Positions 15,483 to 23,052 of a stretch of DNA of 35,532 bases are shown here, one piece after another. Each line of letters opens with the position of its first letter. Within the stretch, counting starts at the first letter, position 1. The notes beneath the pieces are model-generated. The model worked only from the letters and a program-made list of their open reading frames with translations, searched no databases and was not told the origin of the DNA. Source of the DNA: Lachnospiraceae bacterium (GTDB lineage Bacteria; Bacillota; Clostridia; Lachnospirales; Lachnospiraceae). Position numbers and translations under genes: made by a program. Location: positions 1-35,532 of the forward strand of contig JAAWEL010000054.1 in assembly GCA_022794255.1 (NCBI GenBank), in the 5' to 3' direction.

Positions 15483-15650
15483 GCACAAAATCAGCCAAAG
15501 GGCTTTCCCTTTTCTCCTAAATGTGGTATTCTTTCATAAAGGCTGTTTTTGACAGCCACAAAATTGCGATAATCCGGTTCTTCCATTTTTATTCATTTTT
15601 CAGAAAAATGATCCATGACCGGATTGTCATCTGAATTGGAGGAATTTCAC

Positions 15651-16496
15651 ATGAGCGAACCAAGTGCAAATTGTACACATGACTGTAGCTCCTGCGGTGA
15701 AAATTGCAGCAGCCGCACAGCAGACCGCACCAGTTTTTTAGAGCCCCTGAATCCGGCCAGCTCCGTAAAAAAGGTTATTGGCATTGTCAGCGGTAAAGGC
15801 GGTGTGGGAAAATCACTGGTGACTTCCCTGTTGGCTGTCAAAATGAATACCAAGAGCCAGCGCACAGCCATCTTGGATGCCGATATCACCGGCCCGTCAA
15901 TTCCCAAATCTTTCGGTCTGGGAACCGATGGCATCAGCGTCACCCCGGATGGCCTGATGGTCCCGGCCACCACAGCTACTGGCATCAACATTATGTCAGC
16001 CAATCTTCTTCTGGACCATGACACAGATCCAGTCATCTGGAGAGGACCTGTGATTGCTGGTGCTGTCAAACAGTTCTGGCAGGAGGCATTGTGGGAAAAC
16101 ATTGATTATATGTTTGTAGATATGCCACCGGGAACCGGAGATGTCCCCCTGACTGTATTTCAGTCCCTTCCTGTAGATGGAATCATTATTGTTACCTCAC
16201 CACAGGAATTGGTATCCATGATCGTCTCCAAAGCTGTGAACATGGCAAAAAAAATGGATATTCCTATTGTAGGTCTGGTGGAAAATATGAGCTATCTGGA
16301 ATGTCCTGACTGTAAAAAGAAGATATCCGTGTTTGGCGAAAGCCATATTGACGAGATTGCCCGGGAATTCGATCTTCCTGTTCTGGCAAAACTGCCGATC
16401 ACTCCCATGATCTCCCAGCATGTAGATGCCGGAACCATCGAGTATCTGGATGAAAACTGGATGGATGAGGCCGCCGAAAAGCTGCTGGCTCTCTGA
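15651..16496 (+). CDS. Mrp/Nbp35-family Fe-S cluster carrier ATPase
   Basis: A 281-residue P-loop ATPase thought to bind and deliver iron-sulfur clusters to apo-proteins. A short N-terminal cysteine group CTHDCSSCGENC precedes the deviant Walker A GIVSGKGGVGKS. It also has ILDADITGPSIPK, FVDMPPGTGDVPLT (Walker B) and the C-terminal CPDC metal-binding pair in YLECPDCKKK. No N-terminal DUF59/MIP18 domain is present, so it is the short form common in anaerobes. ATG at 15651 follows GGAGGAA; an in-frame start at 15615 lacks a ribosome site. A strong terminator follows. Confidence 0.92.
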   Translation: MSEPSANCTHDCSSCGENCSSRTADRTSFLEPLNPASSVKKVIGIVSGKGGVGKSLVTSLLAVKMNTKSQRTAILDADITGPSIPKSFGLGTDGISVTPDGLMVPATTATGINIMSANLLLDHDTDPVIWRGPVIAGAVKQFWQEALWENIDYMFVDMPPGTGDVPLTVFQSLPVDGIIIVTSPQELVSMIVSKAVNMAKKMDIPIVGLVENMSYLECPDCKKKISVFGESHIDEIAREFDLPVLAKLPITPMISQHVDAGTIEYLDENWMDEAAEKLLAL

Positions 16497-16511
16497 TATC
16501 CTGTTGATTCT

Positions 16512-16547
16512 CCCGGCAGGCAAAAAAGCCTGTCGGGTATTTTATTT
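16512..16547. terminator. Bidirectional intrinsic terminator
   Basis: CCCGGCAGGC and GCCTGTCGGG (one G-U) surround a six-A loop, followed by TATTTTATTTT. It lies between the convergent Mrp-type and GH18 genes and can serve both. Confidence 0.85.
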
Positions 16548-17767
16548 TATCTTTCACACCCCATCTCTATTCCCTTCTCTGTCACAAACAAATCCTCAAG
16601 CATCAGCCAGTTGGCCCGGAAATACCGCATCAGCTGCCAGTATCCCACCCCGCTAAGTCCATATTCCTTCACCAAATCAAATTTTGCCTTCAGGCTCCTC
16701 ACATCCTCAAACCATACCTCATGCTGAATACCGTATTGCCAGTAACGGAAATAAGGAGATTGAGACAACTCATCAAACCGAATCTCTGCCCCGTGGTCAA
16801 TGGCCAGCTGAATCGCTTCCAGAGTTCCTAATGTTGTAGCCTTTGTGGTACCTCTCACATAGGGAAGCGGCCAGTCGTATCCATAATTGGGAATCCCCAG
16901 ACTGATCTTCTTTGGCAAAATTTCTGATACTGCATATTCCACCACTCGGCGTACCATATGGATGGGTGCTACAGCCATGGGTGGACCGTAAGTATACCCC
17001 CACTCATAAGTCATCAGCATGACCCGATTGGCAGCCTCCCCCAAAAGCCTGTAATCCACTCCCTCATACAAAAGTCCTGTCTGATTCCGGCTGGTTTTCG
17101 GCGCTAGGGCCACACTGACCGGATATCCAAACAGATTCATCACCTGAGTGGTAAAGTCCACAAATCCGGCAAATGCTTCCCTGTCCTGAGACTGAACATA
17201 CTCAAAGTCAATATCCAGACCCTGGTATCCTTTCTTCTGCATTACACTTCCCAGGGCCCATACCAGCTTCTGCTGCACAGCACAACTATGAACCAGAGCG
17301 CTGACCAGATTGTTGTTGAAATGCCCGTCACTTCCAAGTGGCGTCAGAGTCAGCACAGGGCGCACACCCTGCTGCCGGGCTGCTGCTAACAGCCAGTCCT
17401 CATTGCGTGACGGCGGGATCAGCTCCCCCTCCATGGTAAATCCATAAGAAAAAACATAGATTGCAGTCAACCCTGGTAAGGTATCCTCCAATACCTGATC
17501 CTGAATAAAGGGATAGGCATATCCGCTTACATATAATGGCGGTTTGATGACTGGATTTCCCGCCCCAGGTTTTGAGCTATCCTCCCATGGCCAATATGTC
17601 CCGCCCATAAATCTTGCAGAGTCCCGGCCGATAAAAAGAGCCTGGCCAACGGCCAGGCGATATGGATATGGGATCTGATTGTCATAAATCAATGTTTCCA
17701 CTGCAATCCCCATTGCTGAGGCAATCTTGTCTACATTGTCCCCTTCCTTTACCACATAAATCTGCAT
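16547..17767 (-). CDS. LysM and GH18 protein, spore germination / cortex-hydrolase type
   Basis: A 406-residue protein. Residues 1-48 are a LysM repeat (MQIYVVKEGDNVDKIA to LAVGQALFI) for peptidoglycan binding. The rest is a GH18 barrel with YVFSYGFTMEG near the start, the catalytic pattern GLDIDFEYV (final Glu as acid), MLMTYEWGYTYGPP, and LGIPNYGYDWPLPY. The organisation is that of SleL/YaaH, N-acetylglucosaminidases that finish degradation of spore cortex in Bacillus. There is no signal peptide, as in those spore-coat proteins. This is the main hint that the host forms spores. ATG at 17767 follows GGGAGAG. Confidence 0.9.
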   Translation of the reverse strand: MQIYVVKEGDNVDKIASAMGIAVETLIYDNQIPYPYRLAVGQALFIGRDSARFMGGTYWPWEDSSKPGAGNPVIKPPLYVSGYAYPFIQDQVLEDTLPGLTAIYVFSYGFTMEGELIPPSRNEDWLLAAARQQGVRPVLTLTPLGSDGHFNNNLVSALVHSCAVQQKLVWALGSVMQKKGYQGLDIDFEYVQSQDREAFAGFVDFTTQVMNLFGYPVSVALAPKTSRNQTGLLYEGVDYRLLGEAANRVMLMTYEWGYTYGPPMAVAPIHMVRRVVEYAVSEILPKKISLGIPNYGYDWPLPYVRGTTKATTLGTLEAIQLAIDHGAEIRFDELSQSPYFRYWQYGIQHEVWFEDVRSLKAKFDLVKEYGLSGVGYWQLMRYFRANWLMLEDLFVTEKGIEMGCER

Positions 17768-17819
17768 CTGATGTCTCTCCCACCCAGCCCTTTACCACAA
17801 TATATGCGGAAAATGACAA

Positions 17820-18383
17820 TCAGTGATAAGCCAGGGACTTCAGATTGCGGAATACCCCCGATGCCTCTAAAGTCTTTCCTATGGTATAAAATAACATGGA
17901 ATGAATCGGCCACATAATGATATTTTTCAGCGCCCGCAAGGGAAACAGGACAAAAAATCCTTTGCCAAGTATAATGCTTAGAAAATAAGTTCCCAATAAC
18001 ATATTGCAGAATATAGCTACAATCAGCTCTGCTACCAGAGTCCGCCACAAAGAAATCGGTTTTTTGTAATAGCAAATTCCGTAAATCACTCCTGCGATCA
18101 TAGGCACCAGGGTAAAACCAAAAAAATATCCGCCGGTAGGCTTTATCAGATATTTCAAAATATCCATAGCTCCCCCGAATACCCCTCCCACCACCGGACC
18201 AAACAGATAGTACACAAACTGATTGGCTATGGTGGAAAAACCGATCTTTACATAGTCACCGACCGCAATCGTAAAATATCCCAGAACCAGCGATGCAGCA
18301 CCAAACATGCCTGTAGCTGTCAGGACCTTCACATTTTTGAATTCGTTGTACGAATCGGTGAACAAAGTTGCTAATTTTTTCAT
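17820..18383 (-). CDS. folT: Folate ECF transporter S component
   Basis: A 187-residue membrane protein with about six spans, the substrate-binding subunit of an energy-coupling factor transporter for folates. The family pattern is VGDYVKIGFSTIANQFVYYLFGPVVGGVFGG and DILKYLIKPTGGYFFGFTLVP. The shared EcfA/A'/T module is not in the window, as usual for group II ECF systems. ATG at 18383 follows AAAGGAGG. A tetrahydrofolate riboswitch lies in the leader, which independently confirms folate as substrate. The GH18 gene follows 52 bases downstream and may be cotranscribed. Confidence 0.93.
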   Translation of the reverse strand: MKKLATLFTDSYNEFKNVKVLTATGMFGAASLVLGYFTIAVGDYVKIGFSTIANQFVYYLFGPVVGGVFGGAMDILKYLIKPTGGYFFGFTLVPMIAGVIYGICYYKKPISLWRTLVAELIVAIFCNMLLGTYFLSIILGKGFFVLFPLRALKNIIMWPIHSMLFYTIGKTLEASGVFRNLKSLAYH

Positions 18384-18448
18384 AAAAAATTACCTCCTTT
18401 GCAGACCTCTCGCGGCACAAAGGAAGCAATCCTGTGATTACCTTCTTT

Positions 18449-18550
18449 GCAGCGGGATGCGGACCGTGTACCGCAAGGAACTTCTGTCCTTTTCGTCCGG
18501 CTGGCAACTCCCCGTCCATCCGGCACTTGACGCACACAGACCTACTCTGC
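18449..18550 (-). promoter_or_regulatory. Tetrahydrofolate (THF) riboswitch
   Basis: Reading the minus strand, GCAGAGTAGG opens the structure and CCCGCTGC closes it, giving P1. Inside are the conserved segments GCGTCAAGTGCCGGATGG, ACGGGGAGTTGCC, GCCGGACGAAAAGG and GCGGTACACGGTCCGC. Order and content match the folT-associated class I THF aptamer. It lies between a promoter and folT. No terminator follows, so control is probably at translation. Confidence 0.88.
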
Positions 18551-18605
18551 TTTTCTATTTTATTGTTTGTGGATACTGCTTAAGATTTGAGCAGCACCGG
18601 AAATC

Positions 18606-18634
18606 AGTATAACATAGATTGTCGAAAATGAAAA
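18606..18634 (-). promoter_or_regulatory. Promoter for the folT leader
   Basis: On the minus strand TTTTCA (18634-18629), 17 bases, TATACT (18611-18606). It gives a leader of about 215 bases containing the riboswitch. The -35 is only a partial match. Confidence 0.55.
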
Positions 18635-18642
18635 GAAGAAAT

Positions 18643-19620
18643 TCACATATAGCTCAATTGTTGCAAATAACCATCAAACAGCTGATCTGTAACTTCTTCA
18701 TAATCTCTTATTTGCGTTGATTTCTTTATCTTTTTAAGAATGCGCTCCTGGCCCTTAAATTGGCTTCCCAGATAGGTCCACAGCTCCTTCATCTTAAAAA
18801 GCACGTTTCTGTCACCAGGAATCGCTTCCTGATATCCTGCTAAAAGTGCGTGGTGAAAATCCTTCAGGCGCTGCAATTCCAACGTAGTCAGATCTTCTCC
18901 CCCTTTTGTATCCTTTACAATCTTCTCCGCCAGAGCCGGATCCTTAAGCAGCCCCCGGCCTGCCATTATGAAACTTATCTGGGGGAATTTTTTGTGAAAG
19001 ACTTGAAAATCCTCTTCTGAAAAAATATCTCCGTTATAGCATACAGGATTGCGACTCCTTTCTGCTGCTGTTTGGAAGATCTCCATATCTGGATGATTGC
19101 GGTAAAAATCCGTCTGAAGCCTGGGATGAATAATCAGTCTTTCTAAAGGATATTGATTAAATATCTCAAGCAACTTTTCAAATTCTCCCCGGTCCCTTTT
19201 GCCAATCCTTGTCTTTATGGAAAATCTCATTCCCATCTGCAAAAGAGAACCAGTCACCTGCTCCAAAAAGCAATTCAGCTCCAAAGGAAAAGCGAGAAAT
19301 CCCGCGCCACGGTTTTTGGACACCACAGTCCCAGAGGGACAGCCCAGGTTCAGATTCACCTCCTTGTAGCCAAGTTCCTGTATCTTTCTTGCTGCCCATA
19401 CAAAATCCTCCGCCCGGTTAGCCAGAATCTGAGGCACCACATGCATGCCCTGATTATGCTCCGGCAAAATGTCATTCATCTCCCGGGAGGTCAGTTTTCG
19501 TGATTGATTTGGAGCAATAAAAGGGGTATAATAACAGGCAATGCCGCTGTAGAACTGATGATGAGCATTGCGATACACATACCCTGTGATCCCCTCCATG
19601 GGGGCAAAATACCATTCCAT
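18643..19620 (-). CDS. tRNA-dihydrouridine synthase family protein
   Basis: A 325-residue FMN enzyme reducing uridines in the tRNA D-loop. It starts MEWYFAPMEGITGYVYR, has the FMN and substrate-binding LILANRAEDFV-like strand (VVPQILANRAEDF), the catalytic Cys in NLNLGCPSGTVVSKNRGAG, KTRIGKRDRGEF, LIIHPR with the conserved His, and the phosphate loop YNGDIFSEEDF and MAGRGLLKDP. ATG at 19620 is preferred because the family starts at this motif; a TTG at 19644 in the same frame would overlap the upstream gene. Only four bases separate it from the antiterminator stop, so the two are probably cotranscribed. Confidence 0.9.
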   Translation of the reverse strand: MEWYFAPMEGITGYVYRNAHHQFYSGIACYYTPFIAPNQSRKLTSREMNDILPEHNQGMHVVPQILANRAEDFVWAARKIQELGYKEVNLNLGCPSGTVVSKNRGAGFLAFPLELNCFLEQVTGSLLQMGMRFSIKTRIGKRDRGEFEKLLEIFNQYPLERLIIHPRLQTDFYRNHPDMEIFQTAAERSRNPVCYNGDIFSEEDFQVFHKKFPQISFIMAGRGLLKDPALAEKIVKDTKGGEDLTTLELQRLKDFHHALLAGYQEAIPGDRNVLFKMKELWTYLGSQFKGQERILKKIKKSTQIRDYEEVTDQLFDGYLQQLSYM

Positions 19621-19624
19621 ACGT

Positions 19625-20449
19625 TTACACCCGCAGTCTCTCAATATGTATTCCCAGATGACCTACCGCCTCACGGGGTACCTGCCTGTGAAGCTCTTCC
19701 CCCAGCCGTGTACAGATCCGCTCTGCCAGGGCATAAGACTCAGGAAACTGTGTTCTTGCATACGCATCCATGTCCAGGCTTATGGCTTCCCCGTCCCGGA
19801 TCCGGACCACCAGATAACGCAGGTGTGCCATAAACCGTTCAAACATGAAGGAGTGAGGATCCAGCTTGATTCCCAAAGATTCTTCCACCATAAGTGCCAC
19901 CATCCGCAGCGTAGTGATCATCTGAAGGGACTCTTCCAGCTTCTCGTCCATCCGCCCGGCCCGAATGTGAAGAGCAATATATCCCACCTCATCCTCACAC
20001 AACTCACAACCGGAATACTCCTGTATCATATTCCGGCCTTTTTGTGCAATCTTATATTCTTCCGGATAAAGAATATGGATATCTCCGTGAAAAGGATTCT
20101 TTAGGAAAATTCCATTCTGCATTCGCTCCACAGCTACTGCGATATGATCTGCCAGCGGGATCAGAATATTGGGATTCAATTCACCCAACTCTGTTTTTGC
20201 CAGCTCTACGATTCTTCCAGCCAGCTCTAAAAATCCCACATCCATTCCGCTTAAGACCTGCCGTCCGCTTCTCTTTTTTTCTTCCCGATCCACGATTGTA
20301 TAGCGTTTGGTGTTCTCATCCCGCTCAAAACGCTCATTTACCCGCTTTCCAAAACCAATACCATTTCCCAGCAGGATCGCCTCCTCCTCCCGCTTTATAT
20401 CGTAAACCAACACACCATTATTGTTTAAGACTTTGATTACACGATACAT
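19625..20449 (-). CDS. BglG/LicT-family transcriptional antiterminator with two PRDs
   Basis: A 274-residue RNA-binding regulator. The N-terminal 55 residues are the co-antiterminator domain (MYRVIKVLNNNGVLVYD, GNGIGFGKR). PRD1 follows with the His-containing strings NILIPLADHIAVAVERM and IHILYPEEYKIA. PRD2 follows with YIALHIRAG and VGHLGIHIERL. PTS-dependent phosphorylation of PRD histidines sets RNA binding. Its likely target is the RAT element upstream of the adjacent PTS gene. ATG at 20449 follows GGGGGA; an in-frame start at 20503 would begin in the terminator stem region. The genes read PTS, terminator, antiterminator, dihydrouridine synthase. Confidence 0.92.
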   Translation of the reverse strand: MYRVIKVLNNNGVLVYDIKREEEAILLGNGIGFGKRVNERFERDENTKRYTIVDREEKKRSGRQVLSGMDVGFLELAGRIVELAKTELGELNPNILIPLADHIAVAVERMQNGIFLKNPFHGDIHILYPEEYKIAQKGRNMIQEYSGCELCEDEVGYIALHIRAGRMDEKLEESLQMITTLRMVALMVEESLGIKLDPHSFMFERFMAHLRYLVVRIRDGEAISLDMDAYARTQFPESYALAERICTRLGEELHRQVPREAVGHLGIHIERLRV

Positions 20450-20482
20450 ACTGCATATCCCCCGCCACCTGATTACTCTTTT

Positions 20483-20542
20483 GAAAAAATATGGCTCAGC
20501 CATACAACCTCTTATCTAAAAACGCCGCATAACTGAGCCATA
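20483..20542 (-). terminator. Intrinsic terminator between PTS and antiterminator genes
   Basis: On the minus strand TATGGCTCAG (20542-20533) pairs perfectly with CTGAGCCATA (20499-20490), followed by TTTTTT. The loop is about 33 bases. It should limit read-through from the PTS gene into the regulator gene. Confidence 0.75.
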
Positions 20543-20592
20543 ACTATATTAACATATCTCCCCGCAATTGTCCTGTAAAACTTTTATAATTT

Positions 20593-22839
20593 TCAGATAC
20601 CTGTCAGATCGGCAGCATAATCCAAAGCCTTCAGCTCCTTCTCCTCTGGTACCACAATGGATGCACCTTCCGGCAGAGCTGTATAGATCACCATACAGGC
20701 TTCTGACACTGCATTATTTTTCACATATTCCAGGTCAAATTTCAGCAAACATTCTCCCCTTTTCACATGATCTCCGTCCTTGACCTGAGGCTCAAAGCCC
20801 TTTCCTTCCAGCTTTACTGTATCTACACCAATGTGAAGCATAAATTCTGTGCCATCTTTTGTCTTTAACCCCATGGCATGACCTGTGGGAAATACAAATG
20901 CCACATCAAGATCGCAGGGAGCAAACACCTCTCCCGCAACAGGCATCACCATAAATCCGTCACCGATCATCTTTTGGGCAAAGGTTACATCCGGTGCATG
21001 TTCAATCGATTCTACCCGGCCAGTAAAGGGACTGTACAAAGGCACGGTTTTTCCGGCAGATGCCTTTTTCTCCATGATGCCTTCATCCTTGCTGTTTTCT
21101 GCTTTTTGCGCCGCTCCGGTTCCTCCTGATCCATTTTCCTCTGCTTTGTCCTCCTCATGATACTCCACATCAGGCGCTGAGGGAAGATACGCCACCAGAT
21201 CTGCTTTGATATTGGGAACCGTAGGCCCATAGATCACCTGGACTCCCTGGCCCTTTTTGATCACGCCCGCCGCACCAGTTTTCTTTAAAAGCCCTTCATT
21301 TACCAGTTCTGGCTTGTTGACTGTACAGCGCAGACGAGTAATGCAGCAGTCCACATCCACCACATTCTTCCTTCCGCCCAGACCATTAAGAATCATCTGG
21401 GAACGCTCATCTACAGATGACGGTCCGTCACCAGAAGCCTTTCTCGCATCCACATCACTTCTGCGGTACAGCTTTACCTCCTCGCTGTCATCCCGCCCCG
21501 GTGTTTTCAAATCAAACTTCAGAATCAGATACTTAAACAAGAAAAAGTATACGGCAAAATAGGCCACACCCACAACCGGAATCCAATACCAGCTTGTTTT
21601 TCCTGCACCAGGAAGAATACCGAAAAGCAGAAGGTCAATAATACCGCCGGAAAAGGTCATGCCCACTCCTACGTTCAGAATATGCATCAGCATGTAGGCT
21701 GCACCGGCTAAAACACTGTGAACCGCATACAAAAACGGCGCCACAAAAATGAAGGTAAATTCTAATGGCTCAGTAATTCCCGTCAGCATAGCTGTGAGGG
21801 CAGCTGAAACAAGAAGGCCTCCGGCTGCCTGTTTCTTCTCTGGCTTTGCCACCTGATACATAGCAAGCGCCGCCCCTGGCAGACCAAAAATCATAAAGGG
21901 GAATTTACCTGTCATAAACCGGGTTCCCGGATTGACACTGAAATGGGCGATCTCCCCCACATGGGCCAGCTGGGCAAAGAAAATGTTCTGAGCGCCGTAT
22001 ACCATCTGGCCGCTTACCTCCAGCTGTCCGCCCACAGCAGTCTGCCAGAAAGGCATATAAAATACATGATGAAGTCCAAAAGGTATCAAAGCCCGCTCTA
22101 TAATTCCATAAATCCAGGTTCCCACATAACCGGAGCTGTTCACCAAGGCCCCCAGGCCATAGATTCCTGTCTGGATAACCGGCCACACAAAGTACATCAA
22201 TATACCCACAAAAATATACGCCACGCTGCAGACAATGGGCACAAACCGGGTTCCGCCAAAAAATGAAAGCACCTGAGGAAGCTGAATCTTATAATACTTG
22301 TTGTGAAGCGCCGCAACTCCCAGCCCCACAATCACACCGCCAAATACACCCATCTGCAAAGAAGAAATTCCCAGAACCTTTGTCACAGAACCATCTAACA
22401 TCCCTACCGTCTGCTCCACAGAACCAACCATACCTGCCAGAGTATTACCAGCAGCATCCATAACCTCCGGAGCTGTTATTAGCTTCCCGGATAGCACCAA
22501 AAGCGCATGAATCGCTGTATGCATGATAAAAAAGGCGATCACACTGGCCAGCGCTGCCACCTCTTTCTCCTGCTTTGCCATACCCACTGCAACCCCGATG
22601 GCAAACAACAGAGGAAGATTGTCAAACACCACACTGCCACAGCTGTTTAATATGTTTAAAAAACCGTTCAGCAATGTGCCAGGTCCTAAAATTGCTTCCA
22701 GATGATACGCATTGATCATGGTTGCATTTGTAAAGGAACCACCGATTCCCAGCAGAAGTCCGGCCACTGGAAGAATCGCAATCGGAAGCATAAAGGAACG
22801 TCCGACCCGCTGCAACACACCAAAAATCTTGTCTTTCAT
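20593..22839 (-). CDS. ptsG: PTS glucose/glucoside-type transporter, EIICBA fusion
   Basis: A 748-residue protein that imports and phosphorylates a sugar. Residues 1-440 are EIIC (start MLPIAILPVAGLLLGIGGSF, later LTGITEPLEFTFIFVAPFLY). EIIB spans about 470-560 with phospho-Cys in DVDCCITRLRCTV. After a Glu/Gly/Lys-rich linker, EIIA (about 605-735) has VFPTGHAMGLKTKDGTEFML and phospho-His in LHIGVDTVKLEGKGF. Architecture and sequence are of the glucose / maltose / N-acetylglucosamine group; glucose is most likely but not certain. ATG at 22839 follows AGGTAAAA. Expression appears controlled by a RAT-terminator leader. Confidence 0.92.
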   Translation of the reverse strand: MKDKIFGVLQRVGRSFMLPIAILPVAGLLLGIGGSFTNATMINAYHLEAILGPGTLLNGFLNILNSCGSVVFDNLPLLFAIGVAVGMAKQEKEVAALASVIAFFIMHTAIHALLVLSGKLITAPEVMDAAGNTLAGMVGSVEQTVGMLDGSVTKVLGISSLQMGVFGGVIVGLGVAALHNKYYKIQLPQVLSFFGGTRFVPIVCSVAYIFVGILMYFVWPVIQTGIYGLGALVNSSGYVGTWIYGIIERALIPFGLHHVFYMPFWQTAVGGQLEVSGQMVYGAQNIFFAQLAHVGEIAHFSVNPGTRFMTGKFPFMIFGLPGAALAMYQVAKPEKKQAAGGLLVSAALTAMLTGITEPLEFTFIFVAPFLYAVHSVLAGAAYMLMHILNVGVGMTFSGGIIDLLLFGILPGAGKTSWYWIPVVGVAYFAVYFFLFKYLILKFDLKTPGRDDSEEVKLYRRSDVDARKASGDGPSSVDERSQMILNGLGGRKNVVDVDCCITRLRCTVNKPELVNEGLLKKTGAAGVIKKGQGVQVIYGPTVPNIKADLVAYLPSAPDVEYHEEDKAEENGSGGTGAAQKAENSKDEGIMEKKASAGKTVPLYSPFTGRVESIEHAPDVTFAQKMIGDGFMVMPVAGEVFAPCDLDVAFVFPTGHAMGLKTKDGTEFMLHIGVDTVKLEGKGFEPQVKDGDHVKRGECLLKFDLEYVKNNAVSEACMVIYTALPEGASIVVPEEKELKALDYAADLTGI

Positions 22840-22899
22840 TTCTTTTACCTGCCTTTACTTAGATTTGTACAGCATAAACTACCTGAATAAATGACAAAA

Positions 22900-22954
22900 A
22901 GGCATAAACCCCCTTTCCATAGCAGCTTTGCCATGTTATAGGTAGTTTATGCCT
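22900..22954 (-). terminator. Leader terminator of the PTS gene
   Basis: On the minus strand AGGCATAAAC (22954-22945) pairs with GTTTATGCCT (22909-22900), followed by TTTTGTCATTT. The loop contains a further hairpin CATGGCA/TGCTATG. Its 5' strand overlaps the RAT element, the classical arrangement for antitermination. Confidence 0.85.
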
Positions 22955-22979
22955 GATAGAACTTCTTTATCAGTAACAC
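22945..22979 (-). promoter_or_regulatory. Ribonucleic antiterminator (RAT) element
   Basis: The minus strand reads GTGTTACTGATA, nine bases, then TATCAGGCATAAAC. The strings TTACTG and CAGGCAtAAAC are the two conserved halves of BglG/LicT-type RAT sites. The apical loop is larger than in the textbook 29-base LicT site. Binding by the antiterminator at 19625-20449 would expose the PTS gene to read-through. Confidence 0.75.
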
Positions 22980-22989
22980 ACTGACATAA

Positions 22990-23018
22990 AGTATAAAGGG
23001 AGATGGAAATTTTGTCAA
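22990..23018 (-). promoter_or_regulatory. Promoter of the PTS gene
   Basis: On the minus strand TTGACA (23018-23013), 17 bases, TATACT (22995-22990): near-consensus sigma-A. The leader is about 145 bases and begins just before the RAT element. Confidence 0.85.
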
Positions 23019-23052
23019 TATATTTTATCTCTTTTTCTGCTCAAAAACCAAT

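Noticed and set aside
15541..15557. GGCTGT/ACAGCC hairpin before the Mrp-type gene as a terminator, or its TTGACA as a -35
   Set aside because: No T-tract follows and no -10 lies at a suitable distance from the TTGACA.
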